NCBI GenBank assembly: GCA_013003245.1 | Contig: JABDJX010000020.1 | Coordinates: 1-35,477, forward strand | From: Silicimonas sp. | Lineage (GTDB): Bacteria; Pseudomonadota; Alphaproteobacteria; Rhodobacterales; Rhodobacteraceae | Direction of reading: 5' to 3' | Length of the DNA stretch: 35,477 nt | Shown: piece after piece, positions 17,756 to 26,434 of the stretch | Numbering within the stretch: the first letter of the stretch is position 1 | Layout of the letters: the number at the start of each line of letters is the position of its first letter | Notes under the pieces: model-generated | Told to the model about the DNA's origin: nothing | The model's database searches: none | What the model saw: only the letters and a program-made list of their open reading frames with translations | Translations under genes and position numbers: made by a program

Positions 17756-17891
17756 TTGGAGTACCCGTGCCTCACATAAATTTCGTTGTGCGTCCCGTCG
17801 TTGCCCGATTTTGAACAATAAGGGGTGTCACACCTTTGCGAGCCCGAACATGACCCGCTATTGTGGCCAAAAAATGGAAAAAGGAAGAGGA

Positions 17892-19520
17892 ATGAGCAGG
17901 CCAAGCCCCTTTGCGCTTACTGGGTTGTTTGTAGTGTTTATTGGTATTTTTGGCGGCCTGATTTACCTCAAAGGCGGCCTCTATATCGACAGCCATGAAG
18001 GTGATGTCTATCATCTACTGGATGTTTCATTTCGCATGATGCAGGGACAAACGCCGCATCTGGATTTCGTCACACCCTTGGGAATATTTGCGTTTCTGCC
18101 GTTAATTTTGACTTTGAAGGCGGGCTTGCCATTTGGGGCGGCGTTCATCGCGTCGCAATTCCTGGTGTCCCTATTGCTTTTGCCGGCGGTTGTCCACGCT
18201 GTCAGTTCGCGTCTGTCATACCGGCAGGCCGTTATTTTTGGCTGTGTCACTTTTGGGCTGGTGCTGACGATGACATATCTGCACGCGACATCCGGAGTGA
18301 CGGTTGCCATGCACTATAATCGCTGGGCATGGGCTGTGGCATTTATCGCACTTCTGCTCGCATTCTTTCCAACCACCGGAGGCGCGCCCGCGCGTCCCAG
18401 GCTTGATGGCGTTCTGATCGGAGCATTGGCAACTGTTCTTCTATTGACAAAAATCACGTTCTTCGTGGGTCTGGCACCCGCAATGCTTGGCGCTCTTTTG
18501 GTGCGCAGACAAGCAACCAGTATCGCCTTTGCCTTTGGAGCTGGCGTAATCCTTGTTGGCCTTGTGACGCTGCTTTTGGGTGTTGGGTTTTGGCAAGCAT
18601 ATTTGTCTGACTTGTTGAACGTAGTACGTTCTGACGTGCGGCCTGATGTTGGCCTGCCGTTCAGTGAACTGCTGTCGGGTGCCCAGTATCTTGGCGTCAC
18701 AGTTACGGCAATCTTCGCGGCCCTGATGATAAGGCGCGCCGGGCATGACGCCATGGCCTTGGTGGTCGTTTTCCTGCTTCTGCCGGGGTTCATGCTGATC
18801 ACGTATCAGAACTTCGGAAATGATCCGACATGGTTGCTTTTCCTTGCGTTTCTTGTGTTGGCGTATCGGCCTCGATCCGGTTTTGCCGAGGTGTTGGGCG
18901 TCGATTTGCGTGCCGCAATGAACGTCACCGCCCTTGTAGCCGTGGTCATGAACCTTCCCTCTATTTACACATCCGCCATTGCGCCGCTTGAGCACTTTGC
19001 CTTCGACGAAAGGCGGTTCATGCCGTTTCTCGATGACCCCGCGCACGCCGATTTTTTCGTGCGACGGGACCGTGCCAGCCTGATGACAGCAAGCATTGCC
19101 TTGGATGAGGTCGCCGACAGCGTTTGGGCAAAGTATCGCGAGCCCGCGCAACGCGCCGACATGCCTGAGGTCGGGGGTGTGACTTTTCCGATGTGCGAAC
19201 TAGGTGCCGGGTCGCGAGCCTATATGATTGAAATTGCAGCGCAACTGAAAGCCGATGGTATTCCAGCAGGCACACAGTTTTTTTCAACCGGTCTGTTGTC
19301 GGCTTTCTGGCTTTACGCTGATTTTGAGCCGCTTCAGAATGGCGCGCCGTGGTATTATGGTGATCTGACGGGGCTTGAGAATGCCGACTACGTGCTTATT
19401 CCCAAGTGCGTCTACATTGATCGCGTCAGGGGTCTCATGATCAATGAACTCTTGGAGGCCAACACACCATTGACCTTGCGTTATGACAACGCGCTTTATG
19501 CTTTGTTTTCAATGGATTAA
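17892..19520 (+). CDS. Polytopic membrane protein, GT-C glycosyltransferase-like
   Basis: The 542-aa protein has about ten hydrophobic helices in residues 8-370 and a soluble C-terminal domain of about 170 residues. After helix 1 the loop reads DSHEGDVYHLLDVSF, then GQTPHLDFVTPLG. This acidic loop followed by a conserved Pro/Gly segment is the pattern of GT-C (PMT/ArnT-like) enzymes that use lipid-linked sugars. Family assignment is tentative and there is no evidence for the substrate. The ATG at 17892 follows AAGGAAGAGGA; longer frames upstream run over the AAA+ gene and are rejected. It ends directly against the prepilin peptidase gene, with zero intergenic bases. Pilus or surface glycosylation is one possible role. 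Confidence 0.7.
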   Translation: MSRPSPFALTGLFVVFIGIFGGLIYLKGGLYIDSHEGDVYHLLDVSFRMMQGQTPHLDFVTPLGIFAFLPLILTLKAGLPFGAAFIASQFLVSLLLLPAVVHAVSSRLSYRQAVIFGCVTFGLVLTMTYLHATSGVTVAMHYNRWAWAVAFIALLLAFFPTTGGAPARPRLDGVLIGALATVLLLTKITFFVGLAPAMLGALLVRRQATSIAFAFGAGVILVGLVTLLLGVGFWQAYLSDLLNVVRSDVRPDVGLPFSELLSGAQYLGVTVTAIFAALMIRRAGHDAMALVVVFLLLPGFMLITYQNFGNDPTWLLFLAFLVLAYRPRSGFAEVLGVDLRAAMNVTALVAVVMNLPSIYTSAIAPLEHFAFDERRFMPFLDDPAHADFFVRRDRASLMTASIALDEVADSVWAKYREPAQRADMPEVGGVTFPMCELGAGSRAYMIEIAAQLKADGIPAGTQFFSTGLLSAFWLYADFEPLQNGAPWYYGDLTGLENADYVLIPKCVYIDRVRGLMINELLEANTPLTLRYDNALYALFSMD

Positions 19521-20012
19521 TCAAAGTGCTTTTGAAAGGCCGATCAGCAGGTAGAACATAAGCGCCGGTGCCAACGCGAACCCCATGGGAAATTCGCGGC
19601 GCGTCCAGCTTTCCCAGTCAGGATGGCGTTCGCGGATAGAGGACCGGCGCGCCCATCGGTGCAAAAGAAAGGCGGCAATCACTGTCGCGCCCAGAATATA
19701 CATAAAGGGCATGCCATCGGGCAGGGCGATAAAGGGGGCCATGGCGGCCGCAAATTTCGCGTCACCTGCGCCAACCAAGTTAAGCGCGCTCAACACAAAC
19801 CCAATCGCCAGCACAACTGCAAAATGTGACCAGCGCCACAGATATTCAGTGAATGGCAGAGCCACCAGACCGATGACAGCAAACACCACCAGCAAGGCCA
19901 GAACGGCCTTGTTCGGGATTTTCATCGACGCCATATCGCTCCAGGAGACCCAGATCACAATCGGCAAAACGAAAGGGAGAAACCACGCAGCCGTGGTCCA
20001 TTCGATAGTCAT
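19521..20012 (-). CDS. cpaA: Prepilin peptidase CpaA/TadV
   Basis: The 163-aa inner-membrane aspartic protease of family A24 has the two catalytic aspartates: Asp26 in SWSDMASMKIPN and Asp84 in GAGDAKF. It lacks the N-methyltransferase domain of PilD, as usual for the Tad type, and has several hydrophobic helices. It removes the leader of the Flp pilins and any pseudopilins after a glycine. It is the last gene of the minus-strand Tad cluster, 13 bp after a TPR lipoprotein. Its expected substrates in this window carry Asp-Trp rather than Glu-Tyr after the cut site. Confidence 0.94.
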   Translation of the reverse strand: MTIEWTTAAWFLPFVLPIVIWVSWSDMASMKIPNKAVLALLVVFAVIGLVALPFTEYLWRWSHFAVVLAIGFVLSALNLVGAGDAKFAAAMAPFIALPDGMPFMYILGATVIAAFLLHRWARRSSIRERHPDWESWTRREFPMGFALAPALMFYLLIGLSKAL

Positions 20013-20025
20013 CTACGCCTGCCGC

Positions 20026-20883
20026 CTAGGTCTCGTTCTCAAGGGCTTCCAAGCTGCGCACGGCCGCTTCAAAGTACTGCGGATGTGTGTCAACTGCTTG
20101 TGAAAGCAAGCTTTTCCCTGTGTTGACGTCGCCTTGCTTAATCGCCGACAGGGCTGCTGTGTAAAGCAATTGCGCGCGTTCTACCTGAGTCATTGGAATG
20201 ACGGGCAGGTCATAGTTGCGCTGCGCCGCTCGGGCAAGAACTAGGTTGTTCTTGGCTGTGAACATGGCACCGTCATAGGTCAACGCCTCGGCAAAAAGTT
20301 TCTCGGCGCCTGCGTAATCACCGCGAGTCAGTTTGCTAAAGCCCCAGTTATTCAACGTACCCGACGGACGGGTCGTCAAACCAACGGCAATCTCGTAAAA
20401 GCTGTCGGCCTTCTTCCAATCCTTGTTGGCGTCAGCAACCATCGCCTCGAGACGATAGCGTTTGAACGTCTCATGGGTTGGAGGAATTCGGTTAAGCTGC
20501 TCTTCCGCTTTGCCCCATTCATTGGCACGGATCAAGGCATCTGCATATTCAACGCGGTCTTCCTCTGTCGCGCCGGGAAGAGCCAGAACCTGTTGCCACG
20601 CCTGAACCGCCAATCGCGGTTTCTGAGCGCGAATAAGAGATTTTGCCAAACCGCGCTTTAGATCAATGCGCTCAGGGTTTGACGCCGAAGCGCGTTCGAA
20701 ATATGCGACAGCCTCAAGTGGGTCCGCTGAAGACAGCATCACGTCATTGAGGTTGGTCTCGTCGATGACATTGACGTCGGCCAAGGAACGCTCAACTTCC
20801 GCCTTGTCGATCTCTCTCTCACAAGCCGTTAAAACCATAAGACTGCCCAAAAGGCAGATAAAACTTAGTCGGGCGTACTGCAT
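20026..20883 (-). CDS. TPR lipoprotein of Tad locus (TadD-like, second copy)
   Basis: The 285-aa precursor has a lipoprotein signal: a hydrophobic stretch RLSFICLLGSLMVLTAC ending at Cys21, the modified residue of a lipobox. The remainder is helical tetratricopeptide-type repeats, for example AVAYFERASASNPERIDLKRG and AGAEKLFAEALTYDGAMFTA. TadD-type TPR lipoproteins act at the outer membrane in pilus secretion, probably as a scaffold for the secretin (pilotin-like). It lies between the first TPR gene and cpaA/tadV in the same orientation. Two such TPR genes in series are common in alphaproteobacterial Tad clusters, so this is a paralogue rather than a duplicate. Confidence 0.85.
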   Translation of the reverse strand: MQYARLSFICLLGSLMVLTACEREIDKAEVERSLADVNVIDETNLNDVMLSSADPLEAVAYFERASASNPERIDLKRGLAKSLIRAQKPRLAVQAWQQVLALPGATEEDRVEYADALIRANEWGKAEEQLNRIPPTHETFKRYRLEAMVADANKDWKKADSFYEIAVGLTTRPSGTLNNWGFSKLTRGDYAGAEKLFAEALTYDGAMFTAKNNLVLARAAQRNYDLPVIPMTQVERAQLLYTAALSAIKQGDVNTGKSLLSQAVDTHPQYFEAAVRSLEALENET

Positions 20884-20922
20884 CGCACGTTCCTTTTGCT
20901 GCTCGTCTCGCTCTTGCCGCCC

Positions 20923-21495
20923 CTATTCCGGGGTCTTGGGTGTTTCGAGCAACTGATAAACTCCAGGCCCACGTCGCACCAAGCGAAAATCTTCTTGCGG
21001 CGGAGAATAGTCGGGATCACCACGTTTTGCGAGAGCCAAGCGTAGGTTTTCGCGAATTTCCGCGCTTCTTCCGCTGTCTAGTGCAAAAGCGAGACGGAAA
21101 ACGCGGCTGGCTTCACCATATTCGCCCTTTTCCATCAAAACGACACCCAGATTGTTCCAGGCAGGGGCAAAGGTTTCGTCCAGTTCTGTGGCGCGTCTTA
21201 AGATTTGTTCGGCTTGGTTGAGACGACCCAGTTGCAGGTTGGCGGAGCCGATTGCTGATAACACATCTACGTTCACGCCTTGTTCGCTGATCGCACGGGT
21301 ATAAGCATCAAGCGCAAGCTCGTATTGACCGGCTGCCATCAAACGGTGACCGACTGTCAGGCCGTCGACCGACTGTTCCGTGGTGTCGATGCCGCGCGGC
21401 GTATCTCCAGACGGCCCAAAGCCGCCAGCGGTTTCATCGCAGGCGGCCAGAGCGAACATCGCGGCGATTGCCGGTGTCAGGATATTTTTGAGCAT
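20923..21495 (-). CDS. tadD: TPR lipoprotein TadD
   Basis: The 190-aa precursor begins MLKNILTPAIAAMFALAAC, a lipoprotein signal with lipobox ALAAC (Cys19), then a Gly-rich linker and tetratricopeptide repeats such as GQYELALDAYTRAI, GRLNQAEQILRRATEL and GEYGEASRVFRLAFAL. It matches the TadD type, an outer-membrane lipoprotein needed for Flp pilus biogenesis. The gene begins 8 bp after tadC with AAAGGGG before the ATG. Between this gene and the next TPR gene lie 39 bp. Confidence 0.88.
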   Translation of the reverse strand: MLKNILTPAIAAMFALAACDETAGGFGPSGDTPRGIDTTEQSVDGLTVGHRLMAAGQYELALDAYTRAISEQGVNVDVLSAIGSANLQLGRLNQAEQILRRATELDETFAPAWNNLGVVLMEKGEYGEASRVFRLAFALDSGRSAEIRENLRLALAKRGDPDYSPPQEDFRLVRRGPGVYQLLETPKTPE

Positions 21496-21503
21496 TTGCC
21501 CCT

Positions 21504-22505
21504 TTAGAAGTTCGCCTGTGAAAGCGTTTTCGCAATGTTGTAAACCGATGGTCCGATCAGAATGATCAGCAACGGCGGTACGGTCAACATCATTGTGGCA
21601 AGCGTCATCTTCGTGGGCAACTTGTTTGCCTTTTCTTCGGCGCGCATGATGCGTTTGTCGCGCATTTCCGCCGAAAAGACCCGAAGTGCTTCAGAGATCG
21701 ATGTACCAAAGCTGGCGGACTGGATCAGAACTGTCACAAACGACGACACGTCGGGAACACCTGCGCGTTCTGACATGTCGCGCAGAACACTGGTTTTATC
21801 TTTACCTGCCTTCATTTCTTGCGAGACTGTCTCAAACTCTTCGGCCAAGGCCGGATAACCTGCCTTTATTTCCCCCGCGACGCGAATGATTGATTGGTCA
21901 AGTGACTGGCCAGCTTCAACGCACACCAACATCATATCAAGGCTGTCAGGAAAGCCATTGGTGATCTCTTCTTGACGGGTCTGCTGTCTTTTGGTCACCC
22001 AGTATTTCGGCAGCATGTATCCAACGCCACCGGGAATGATGATTGCCATAATCAGCGTCTGCGTTGACGGCTCACCCGTTGCATTTGCGTAAATCGCATA
22101 AGCAACACCGAAGATCAGAAAAATGACACCAAGTGCAAACTGCAGGAAATGGTACGTGCGCACCGCGTCTTTTGACCGATAGCCTGCCTGCAGCAGTTTG
22201 AGCTTTGTTTCGGAATATTGTTTTTCGTCCTGCGGCTCAAGAAAGCTGGAATACTTGTCAAGCTTATTTGCGTTTTTGCCACGGCCGCGACGCAGGCGCT
22301 TGGTGCCATCTTCGGTCGTTGCACCTTCTTGGGCGGCCTTGCGCAGTTTATCTAGTGGATCGTGCTGCTTTTTCAGCAAGATCGGCAAGGTCAGCAGGAT
22401 TAGGAACATGCCTAAAACGCCAACAATCAGCAAAGGTCCCAATGCGCCGAATTGGTCGGTCAGCATCGTGTTTGCCTGTTCGTAAAGTGCCTTAATCTTT
22501 TCCAT
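21504..22505 (-). CDS. tadC: Tad pilus inner-membrane platform protein TadC
   Basis: The 333-aa protein has an N-terminal hydrophobic helix (GPLLIVGVLGMFLILLTLPIL), a charged linker and a type II secretion F domain: LDMMLVCVEAGQSLDQSI, the downstream SFGTSISEALR, and a C-terminal helix pair ending near GPSVYNIAKTL. TadC and TadB together form the inner-membrane platform on which the CpaF ATPase works to extend Flp pili. It is 4 bp after tadB, in the typical tadB-tadC order. All expected domain parts are present. Confidence 0.95.
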   Translation of the reverse strand: MEKIKALYEQANTMLTDQFGALGPLLIVGVLGMFLILLTLPILLKKQHDPLDKLRKAAQEGATTEDGTKRLRRGRGKNANKLDKYSSFLEPQDEKQYSETKLKLLQAGYRSKDAVRTYHFLQFALGVIFLIFGVAYAIYANATGEPSTQTLIMAIIIPGGVGYMLPKYWVTKRQQTRQEEITNGFPDSLDMMLVCVEAGQSLDQSIIRVAGEIKAGYPALAEEFETVSQEMKAGKDKTSVLRDMSERAGVPDVSSFVTVLIQSASFGTSISEALRVFSAEMRDKRIMRAEEKANKLPTKMTLATMMLTVPPLLIILIGPSVYNIAKTLSQANF

Positions 22506-22509
22506 CGGG

Positions 22510-23478
22510 TTACACCTTGATGTTCACAAGTGCGCGCATGACGAAGATGTTCACGACCAGGAAGGCCGCAACAACAAGACAGGCGGGGATAAATGCAGAG
22601 GTCTGTTTTACGTCATCATAGTAGTTCGGTTGGATCACGTTGATCATGACCAACGCCAGGATTGGGAAGATTGAAAGGAACATGCCAGACCATTTCGCTT
22701 CCGCCGTGATCGCTTTTACCCGGCGGAAAAGACGGAAACGCGACCGCACCACTTTCGCCAGACCGTCAAGAATCTCAGCAAGGTTACCACCAGACGTTTG
22801 CTGGATCGTAACGGCCACCGCCAAGAAGCGCATATCTTGCATATCGATGCGTTCGGCCATGCTTTTAAGGGCTTCGCCGACATCGCGTCCATAGGCGGCC
22901 TCGTCAGAGATCACGCCCATTTCTGTTCCCAGCGGATCGGGCACCTCTTTTGCGACGATCTGCAGAGCGGACGAAAACGGGTGACCCACGCGCAGTGAGC
23001 GCACCATCAGTTCAACCGCCTCCGGCAATTGTTCTTCGATCATCGACATGCGCTTGTTGGCGGTGTTGGTGACCCAGATAAAGACAGCTCCGACGCCCAT
23101 CACGACCGAGATCACCAGGCGGATCACCAAAGCGGCGGTCGTGCCAAAGGTCAGCAAGAAGAAGGCCACAACCGTGAGCACGGCCATAACCATGACCAGT
23201 TGCGGCGGTGTGAAGGCGATGTTTGCCTTTTGCGCCCGGTCCGCCAAGATTGAATAAAGCGGAATGGACTGCGATTTCATGTGCTGGGACATTTCCTTGC
23301 GGAGTTGTTCCAGCACCTGTTCGCGGCCAGCACCTTTCTCAAGCATCTCAAGGCGGCGGTTGACCCGATTGTTCAGGCTTATCGATTTTCCAAAGACAGT
23401 CAGATAGATACCTTGCACCAATGCAAGGACTGCGATGAAAATCAGACCGTAAATGAGTGGTTCTGCACTGATGACCAT
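22510..23478 (-). CDS. tadB: Tad pilus inner-membrane platform protein TadB
   Basis: The 322-aa protein has an N-terminal helix (LIYGLIFIAVLALVQGIYL), two central helices, the GSPII_F-type domain with ELMVRSLRVGHPFSSALQI and QQTSGGNLAEILDGLA, and a final hydrophobic segment. It pairs with TadC as the platform of the pilus machine. The ATG at 23478 has GGAG eight nt upstream, inside the end of cpaF; the gap to the cpaF stop is 6 bp. Length and domain order are normal for TadB/CpaG. Confidence 0.95.
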   Translation of the reverse strand: MVISAEPLIYGLIFIAVLALVQGIYLTVFGKSISLNNRVNRRLEMLEKGAGREQVLEQLRKEMSQHMKSQSIPLYSILADRAQKANIAFTPPQLVMVMAVLTVVAFFLLTFGTTAALVIRLVISVVMGVGAVFIWVTNTANKRMSMIEEQLPEAVELMVRSLRVGHPFSSALQIVAKEVPDPLGTEMGVISDEAAYGRDVGEALKSMAERIDMQDMRFLAVAVTIQQTSGGNLAEILDGLAKVVRSRFRLFRRVKAITAEAKWSGMFLSIFPILALVMINVIQPNYYDDVKQTSAFIPACLVVAAFLVVNIFVMRALVNIKV

Positions 23479-23484
23479 GGGGTC

Positions 23485-24945
23485 TTACTCCGCCGCGAAG
23501 GGTTCAAAGATTGCGGACGGCAGGTCGTAACCCCACATCCGGAACCGTTCTGAGAAGTGGCTACGCACACCGGTAGCGGTGAAGTGGCCGATGATTTTGT
23601 TATCGGGTGTCAGGCCAACGCGCTGATAGCGGAAAATTTCCTGCATCGAGATCACTTCGCCTTCCATGCCCGTCACTTCCGTGATCGAAACCATGCGGCG
23701 CGAACCGTCTTGCAGACGCGAGGCCTGCACGATCAGGTTCACAGCCGATGAAATCTGGCTGCGGACCGCTTTGATCGGCATCTCGATACCGGCCATCGCG
23801 ATCATGTTTTCCAGACGCGAAACACCGTCACGGGCGCTGTTGGCGTGGATTGTCGTCATTGACCCGTCGTGGCCGGTGTTCATGGCCTGAAGCATGTCGA
23901 TGACTTCCTCGCCACGCGTCTCACCCACGATGATGCGGTCAGGACGCATACGCAGGGCGTTTCGGAGACAGTCTCGCTGTGAAACAGCGCCTTTGCCTTC
24001 CACGTTGGCAGGTCGGCTTTCCATCCGTCCTACGTGTGTCTGTTGCAGTTGAAGTTCCGCCGTATCCTCAATCGTCAGGATACGTTCATCGTCATCGATA
24101 AACGATGACAGCGCGTTAAGAGTGGTCGTTTTACCCGAACCGGTACCGCCCGAGACAATCACGTTCAGGCGCGTGGCCACTGCCGCTTGCAGATAAGCCG
24201 CCATCTCTTCGGTAAAGGCGCCAAAGTTGACCAGATCATCAACCGCCAGTTTTTCCTTTTTAAACTTACGAATTGAGACAAGCGATCCGTCCACCGCAAT
24301 CGGGGGAACCATGGCGTTAAAACGCGATCCATCGGCAAGACGGGCGTCAACGTAAGGGTTTGATTCATCAACGCGACGACCGACAGCAGACACAATCTTG
24401 TCGATGATCCGCAACAAGTGCTTTTCGTCTTTAAAGTTGGTGTCGGTCAGCTCAAGTTTACCGGCGCGTTCCACAAACACCTGTTGCGGTCCGTTCACCA
24501 GAATATCGTTGATCGTGTCGTCTTTCAGAAGTGGTTCAAGCGGACCAAGGCCAGTGACTTCGTCATAGAGGTCCTGATTGAGGGTCTGACGCTCTTCGCG
24601 GTTCAGCACCACGCCCATTTCATCAAGCGCTTCGCCCGAGATGGCCACGATTTCTGCGCGCAGGTCACTTTCAGATGCAGTATCCAAAGCGCCGAGGTTC
24701 AGGTTGTCGAGCAATCGCTTGTGAAGCTCCAGCTTGATCTCGCCCAAGCGCTCTTTGCGTTTGCGTTCCTTATCAACCAGTCCGGTCTGAGCGGGTACCC
24801 GGCTGACGCTACGGCGTTTCACTTCTGCCTTGGGTGCAGGTTGCGAAATCGGTCGCGTTACTGCGTTTTCAGCCTGTCCACCTGGGATGGATTTCAATTC
24901 GGGAGCGCCGTCGCCGCCGCCTTTTTTACTATACTTGGAAAACAA
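23485..24945 (-). CDS. cpaF: Tad pilus secretion ATPase CpaF/TadA
   Basis: The 486-aa cytoplasmic ATPase powers pilin polymerisation. The GSPII_E family motifs are clear: Walker A GGTGSGKT at 266-273, Asp box [10 protein letters not shown] at 289-298, Walker [10 protein letters not shown] at 337-345 and His box [10 protein letters not shown] at 361-370. The N-terminal part is basic and flexible. The start is TTG at 24945, fixed by AAGGAG seven nt upstream and by the lack of a closer ATG. The gap to the cpaE stop is 18 bp. Everything expected of a functional TadA is present. Confidence 0.97.
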   Translation of the reverse strand: MFSKYSKKGGGDGAPELKSIPGGQAENAVTRPISQPAPKAEVKRRSVSRVPAQTGLVDKERKRKERLGEIKLELHKRLLDNLNLGALDTASESDLRAEIVAISGEALDEMGVVLNREERQTLNQDLYDEVTGLGPLEPLLKDDTINDILVNGPQQVFVERAGKLELTDTNFKDEKHLLRIIDKIVSAVGRRVDESNPYVDARLADGSRFNAMVPPIAVDGSLVSIRKFKKEKLAVDDLVNFGAFTEEMAAYLQAAVATRLNVIVSGGTGSGKTTTLNALSSFIDDDERILTIEDTAELQLQQTHVGRMESRPANVEGKGAVSQRDCLRNALRMRPDRIIVGETRGEEVIDMLQAMNTGHDGSMTTIHANSARDGVSRLENMIAMAGIEMPIKAVRSQISSAVNLIVQASRLQDGSRRMVSITEVTGMEGEVISMQEIFRYQRVGLTPDNKIIGHFTATGVRSHFSERFRMWGYDLPSAIFEPFAAE

Positions 24946-24963
24946 GGTGTTGCTCCTTCGTCA

Positions 24964-26211
24964 TCAGGCGCCTTCGGCGGCCGCAACGTTGGTTTCGTGG
25001 ATGGACATGGCCAGTTTCTGAATTTCTTTACGCAACGGGTTTTTCGCCGCCACTTCGCTCAATGGCACGCCGTGGTCATTGGATTGCGTCACCTGTTTGC
25101 CACCGTCAGGCATCAAAACCTCGATCTTGATGTCCAGGCTCTCAGCCATGCGCTTGACCCGGCTTTTGCCGTTCAAATCGGTGAAACCCGGTGCGCGGTT
25201 CAGAACGTACCGAAGTTTTTCGTAAGGAAGGTCTTCACCTTTGAGTGCACGAATGATGCGCAGCGTATTTTGCGCAGACCGCATATCAAGTTCGGTCATC
25301 GCGAAATATACATGAGCAGCGCTTAGAATGGTTTCTGTCCACTCAACGACGGTGCTGGGCATGTCAATAACGACATAGTCAAAGTTAGAGCGTGCTACTT
25401 CAAGAATACGCTCAACGTCTTTTTGTCCCAGGATATCAAGAGGGATCAATTCACTCGGCGAGGTCAAAACCTGAAGGCTTTCCTCGTAAGTCAGAAGCGC
25501 TTGCATGAAGCTATCGCTGTCCATGCTTTCGGTGTCCTGCAACAACTCAAAGACTGCTTCGCGCCGCGGCAGGTCCAGATAGGTCGAAACGGACCCGAAT
25601 TGCAGGTCAAGGTCGAGGATACAGACCCGCAAGGCGTCGTCACCCGCATCGACCTTCGCCAGCTCCCATGCAAGATTGACAGCAAAGGTTGTGGACCCAG
25701 TGCCGCCGGCAAGCCCCTGAACCGGAATAAGAACGCCGTCGCGGTCACCAGTTGCTTTGATGTTTGTCTTTAGGTGCGCCGCTGCCAGCTCGGCCTGATT
25801 GGCCTTGTTGCGCATGCGCTCGATTGCATCGTGCAAGGCGCCATCAGGAAGCGGGTAGGGGACAAATTCTTCAGCGCCGAGCTTCAGAAGCTTGTGCAGC
25901 ACAATTGGGCTGACTTCCTCGGCAATGACCAGCACTTTTATTTTCTGAGCCGTCGCTCGCTTGACCAGGTCCGCAACCAAATCGGCATCGGTTTCGTCGT
26001 CCTGGTCAATCGCCAATGCGATAAATTCCAGCGAATCAGCTTCTGGCTGATCGAAGAAAACAGAGGCGTCTTCGATCGATAGATCGCCCCAATTCTCACC
26101 ACATTCCGCTTCCATGTCCTCAATGAGGAGGTCGAAATTCTGGACATCCCTGCTTATCGTACATGCTACGATCTGTGCAGGTTCCTCCTGAAGCGCCGCG
26201 TTGCTCGTCAT
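24964..26211 (-). CDS. cpaE: Tad pilus localisation ATPase CpaE/TadZ
   Basis: The 415-aa protein has an N-terminal atypical receiver-like domain (about residues 10-140, with VLVIAEEVSP and EEFVPYPLP) and a C-terminal ParA/MinD-like domain. The P-loop at 166-175 reads GLAGGTGSTT, without the lysine of standard Walker A motifs, as is common in TadZ/CpaE. Further MinD-like segments are LRVCILDLDLQFGSVSTYLD and NFDYVVIDMPSTVVEW. It positions the pilus machine in the cell. The gene begins a new stretch after a hairpin downstream of the lipoprotein gene and is 18 bp from cpaF. Confidence 0.93.
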   Translation of the reverse strand: MTSNAALQEEPAQIVACTISRDVQNFDLLIEDMEAECGENWGDLSIEDASVFFDQPEADSLEFIALAIDQDDETDADLVADLVKRATAQKIKVLVIAEEVSPIVLHKLLKLGAEEFVPYPLPDGALHDAIERMRNKANQAELAAAHLKTNIKATGDRDGVLIPVQGLAGGTGSTTFAVNLAWELAKVDAGDDALRVCILDLDLQFGSVSTYLDLPRREAVFELLQDTESMDSDSFMQALLTYEESLQVLTSPSELIPLDILGQKDVERILEVARSNFDYVVIDMPSTVVEWTETILSAAHVYFAMTELDMRSAQNTLRIIRALKGEDLPYEKLRYVLNRAPGFTDLNGKSRVKRMAESLDIKIEVLMPDGGKQVTQSNDHGVPLSEVAAKNPLRKEIQKLAMSIHETNVAAAEGA

Positions 26212-26277
26212 ACCCTCACGTCCTTCCGTTCTTGGGCCCCCCCGGATGAACGGGGTTTCGTCCTGTCAAAAGTGAGA

Positions 26278-26292
26278 CGTCGAATCTCGACG
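26278..26292. promoter_or_regulatory. Inverted repeat upstream of cpaE
   Basis: CGTCGA-ATC-TCGACG is a perfect 6-3-6 inverted repeat, 66 bp before the cpaE start. It lies in the 177-bp gap (26212-26388) that follows the lipoprotein terminator. It could be an operator or a short hairpin; the function is not established. Confidence 0.3.
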
Positions 26293-26388
26293 CAATTCAC
26301 CCTTCAAGGCTGAAACTGACCGGCAATATTGGCGACATTGAGGCTAAAAGATCGTAATTATTCGATATTGAGCGACGATAAAATGAAG

Positions 26389-26411
26389 AAGGGCGGCCAC
26401 TGGCCGCCCTT
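26389..26411 (-). terminator. Terminator-like hairpin after the Tad lipoprotein gene
   Basis: On the minus strand AAGGGCGGCC-AGT-GGCCGCCCTT forms a 10-bp stem with a 3-nt loop, followed by CTTCATTTTA. It lies 23 bp after the lipoprotein stop (26435) and before cpaE, splitting the Tad cluster into two likely transcription units. Confidence 0.7.
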
Positions 26412-26434
26412 CGAAACAGTGTATTTGCTTTGGC

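Noticed and set aside
17478-17891. N-terminal extension of the GT-C-like protein
   Set aside because: It overlaps the certain AAA+ ATPase gene on the other strand; the ATG at 17892 has a good ribosome site.
24418-25326. 302-aa open frame antisense across cpaE/cpaF
   Set aside because: It covers the junction of two certain Tad genes on the other strand and shows no domain.
26264-26269. TTGACA on the minus strand before cpaE
   Set aside because: No -10-like sequence lies 16-18 bp downstream; the region there is GC-rich.
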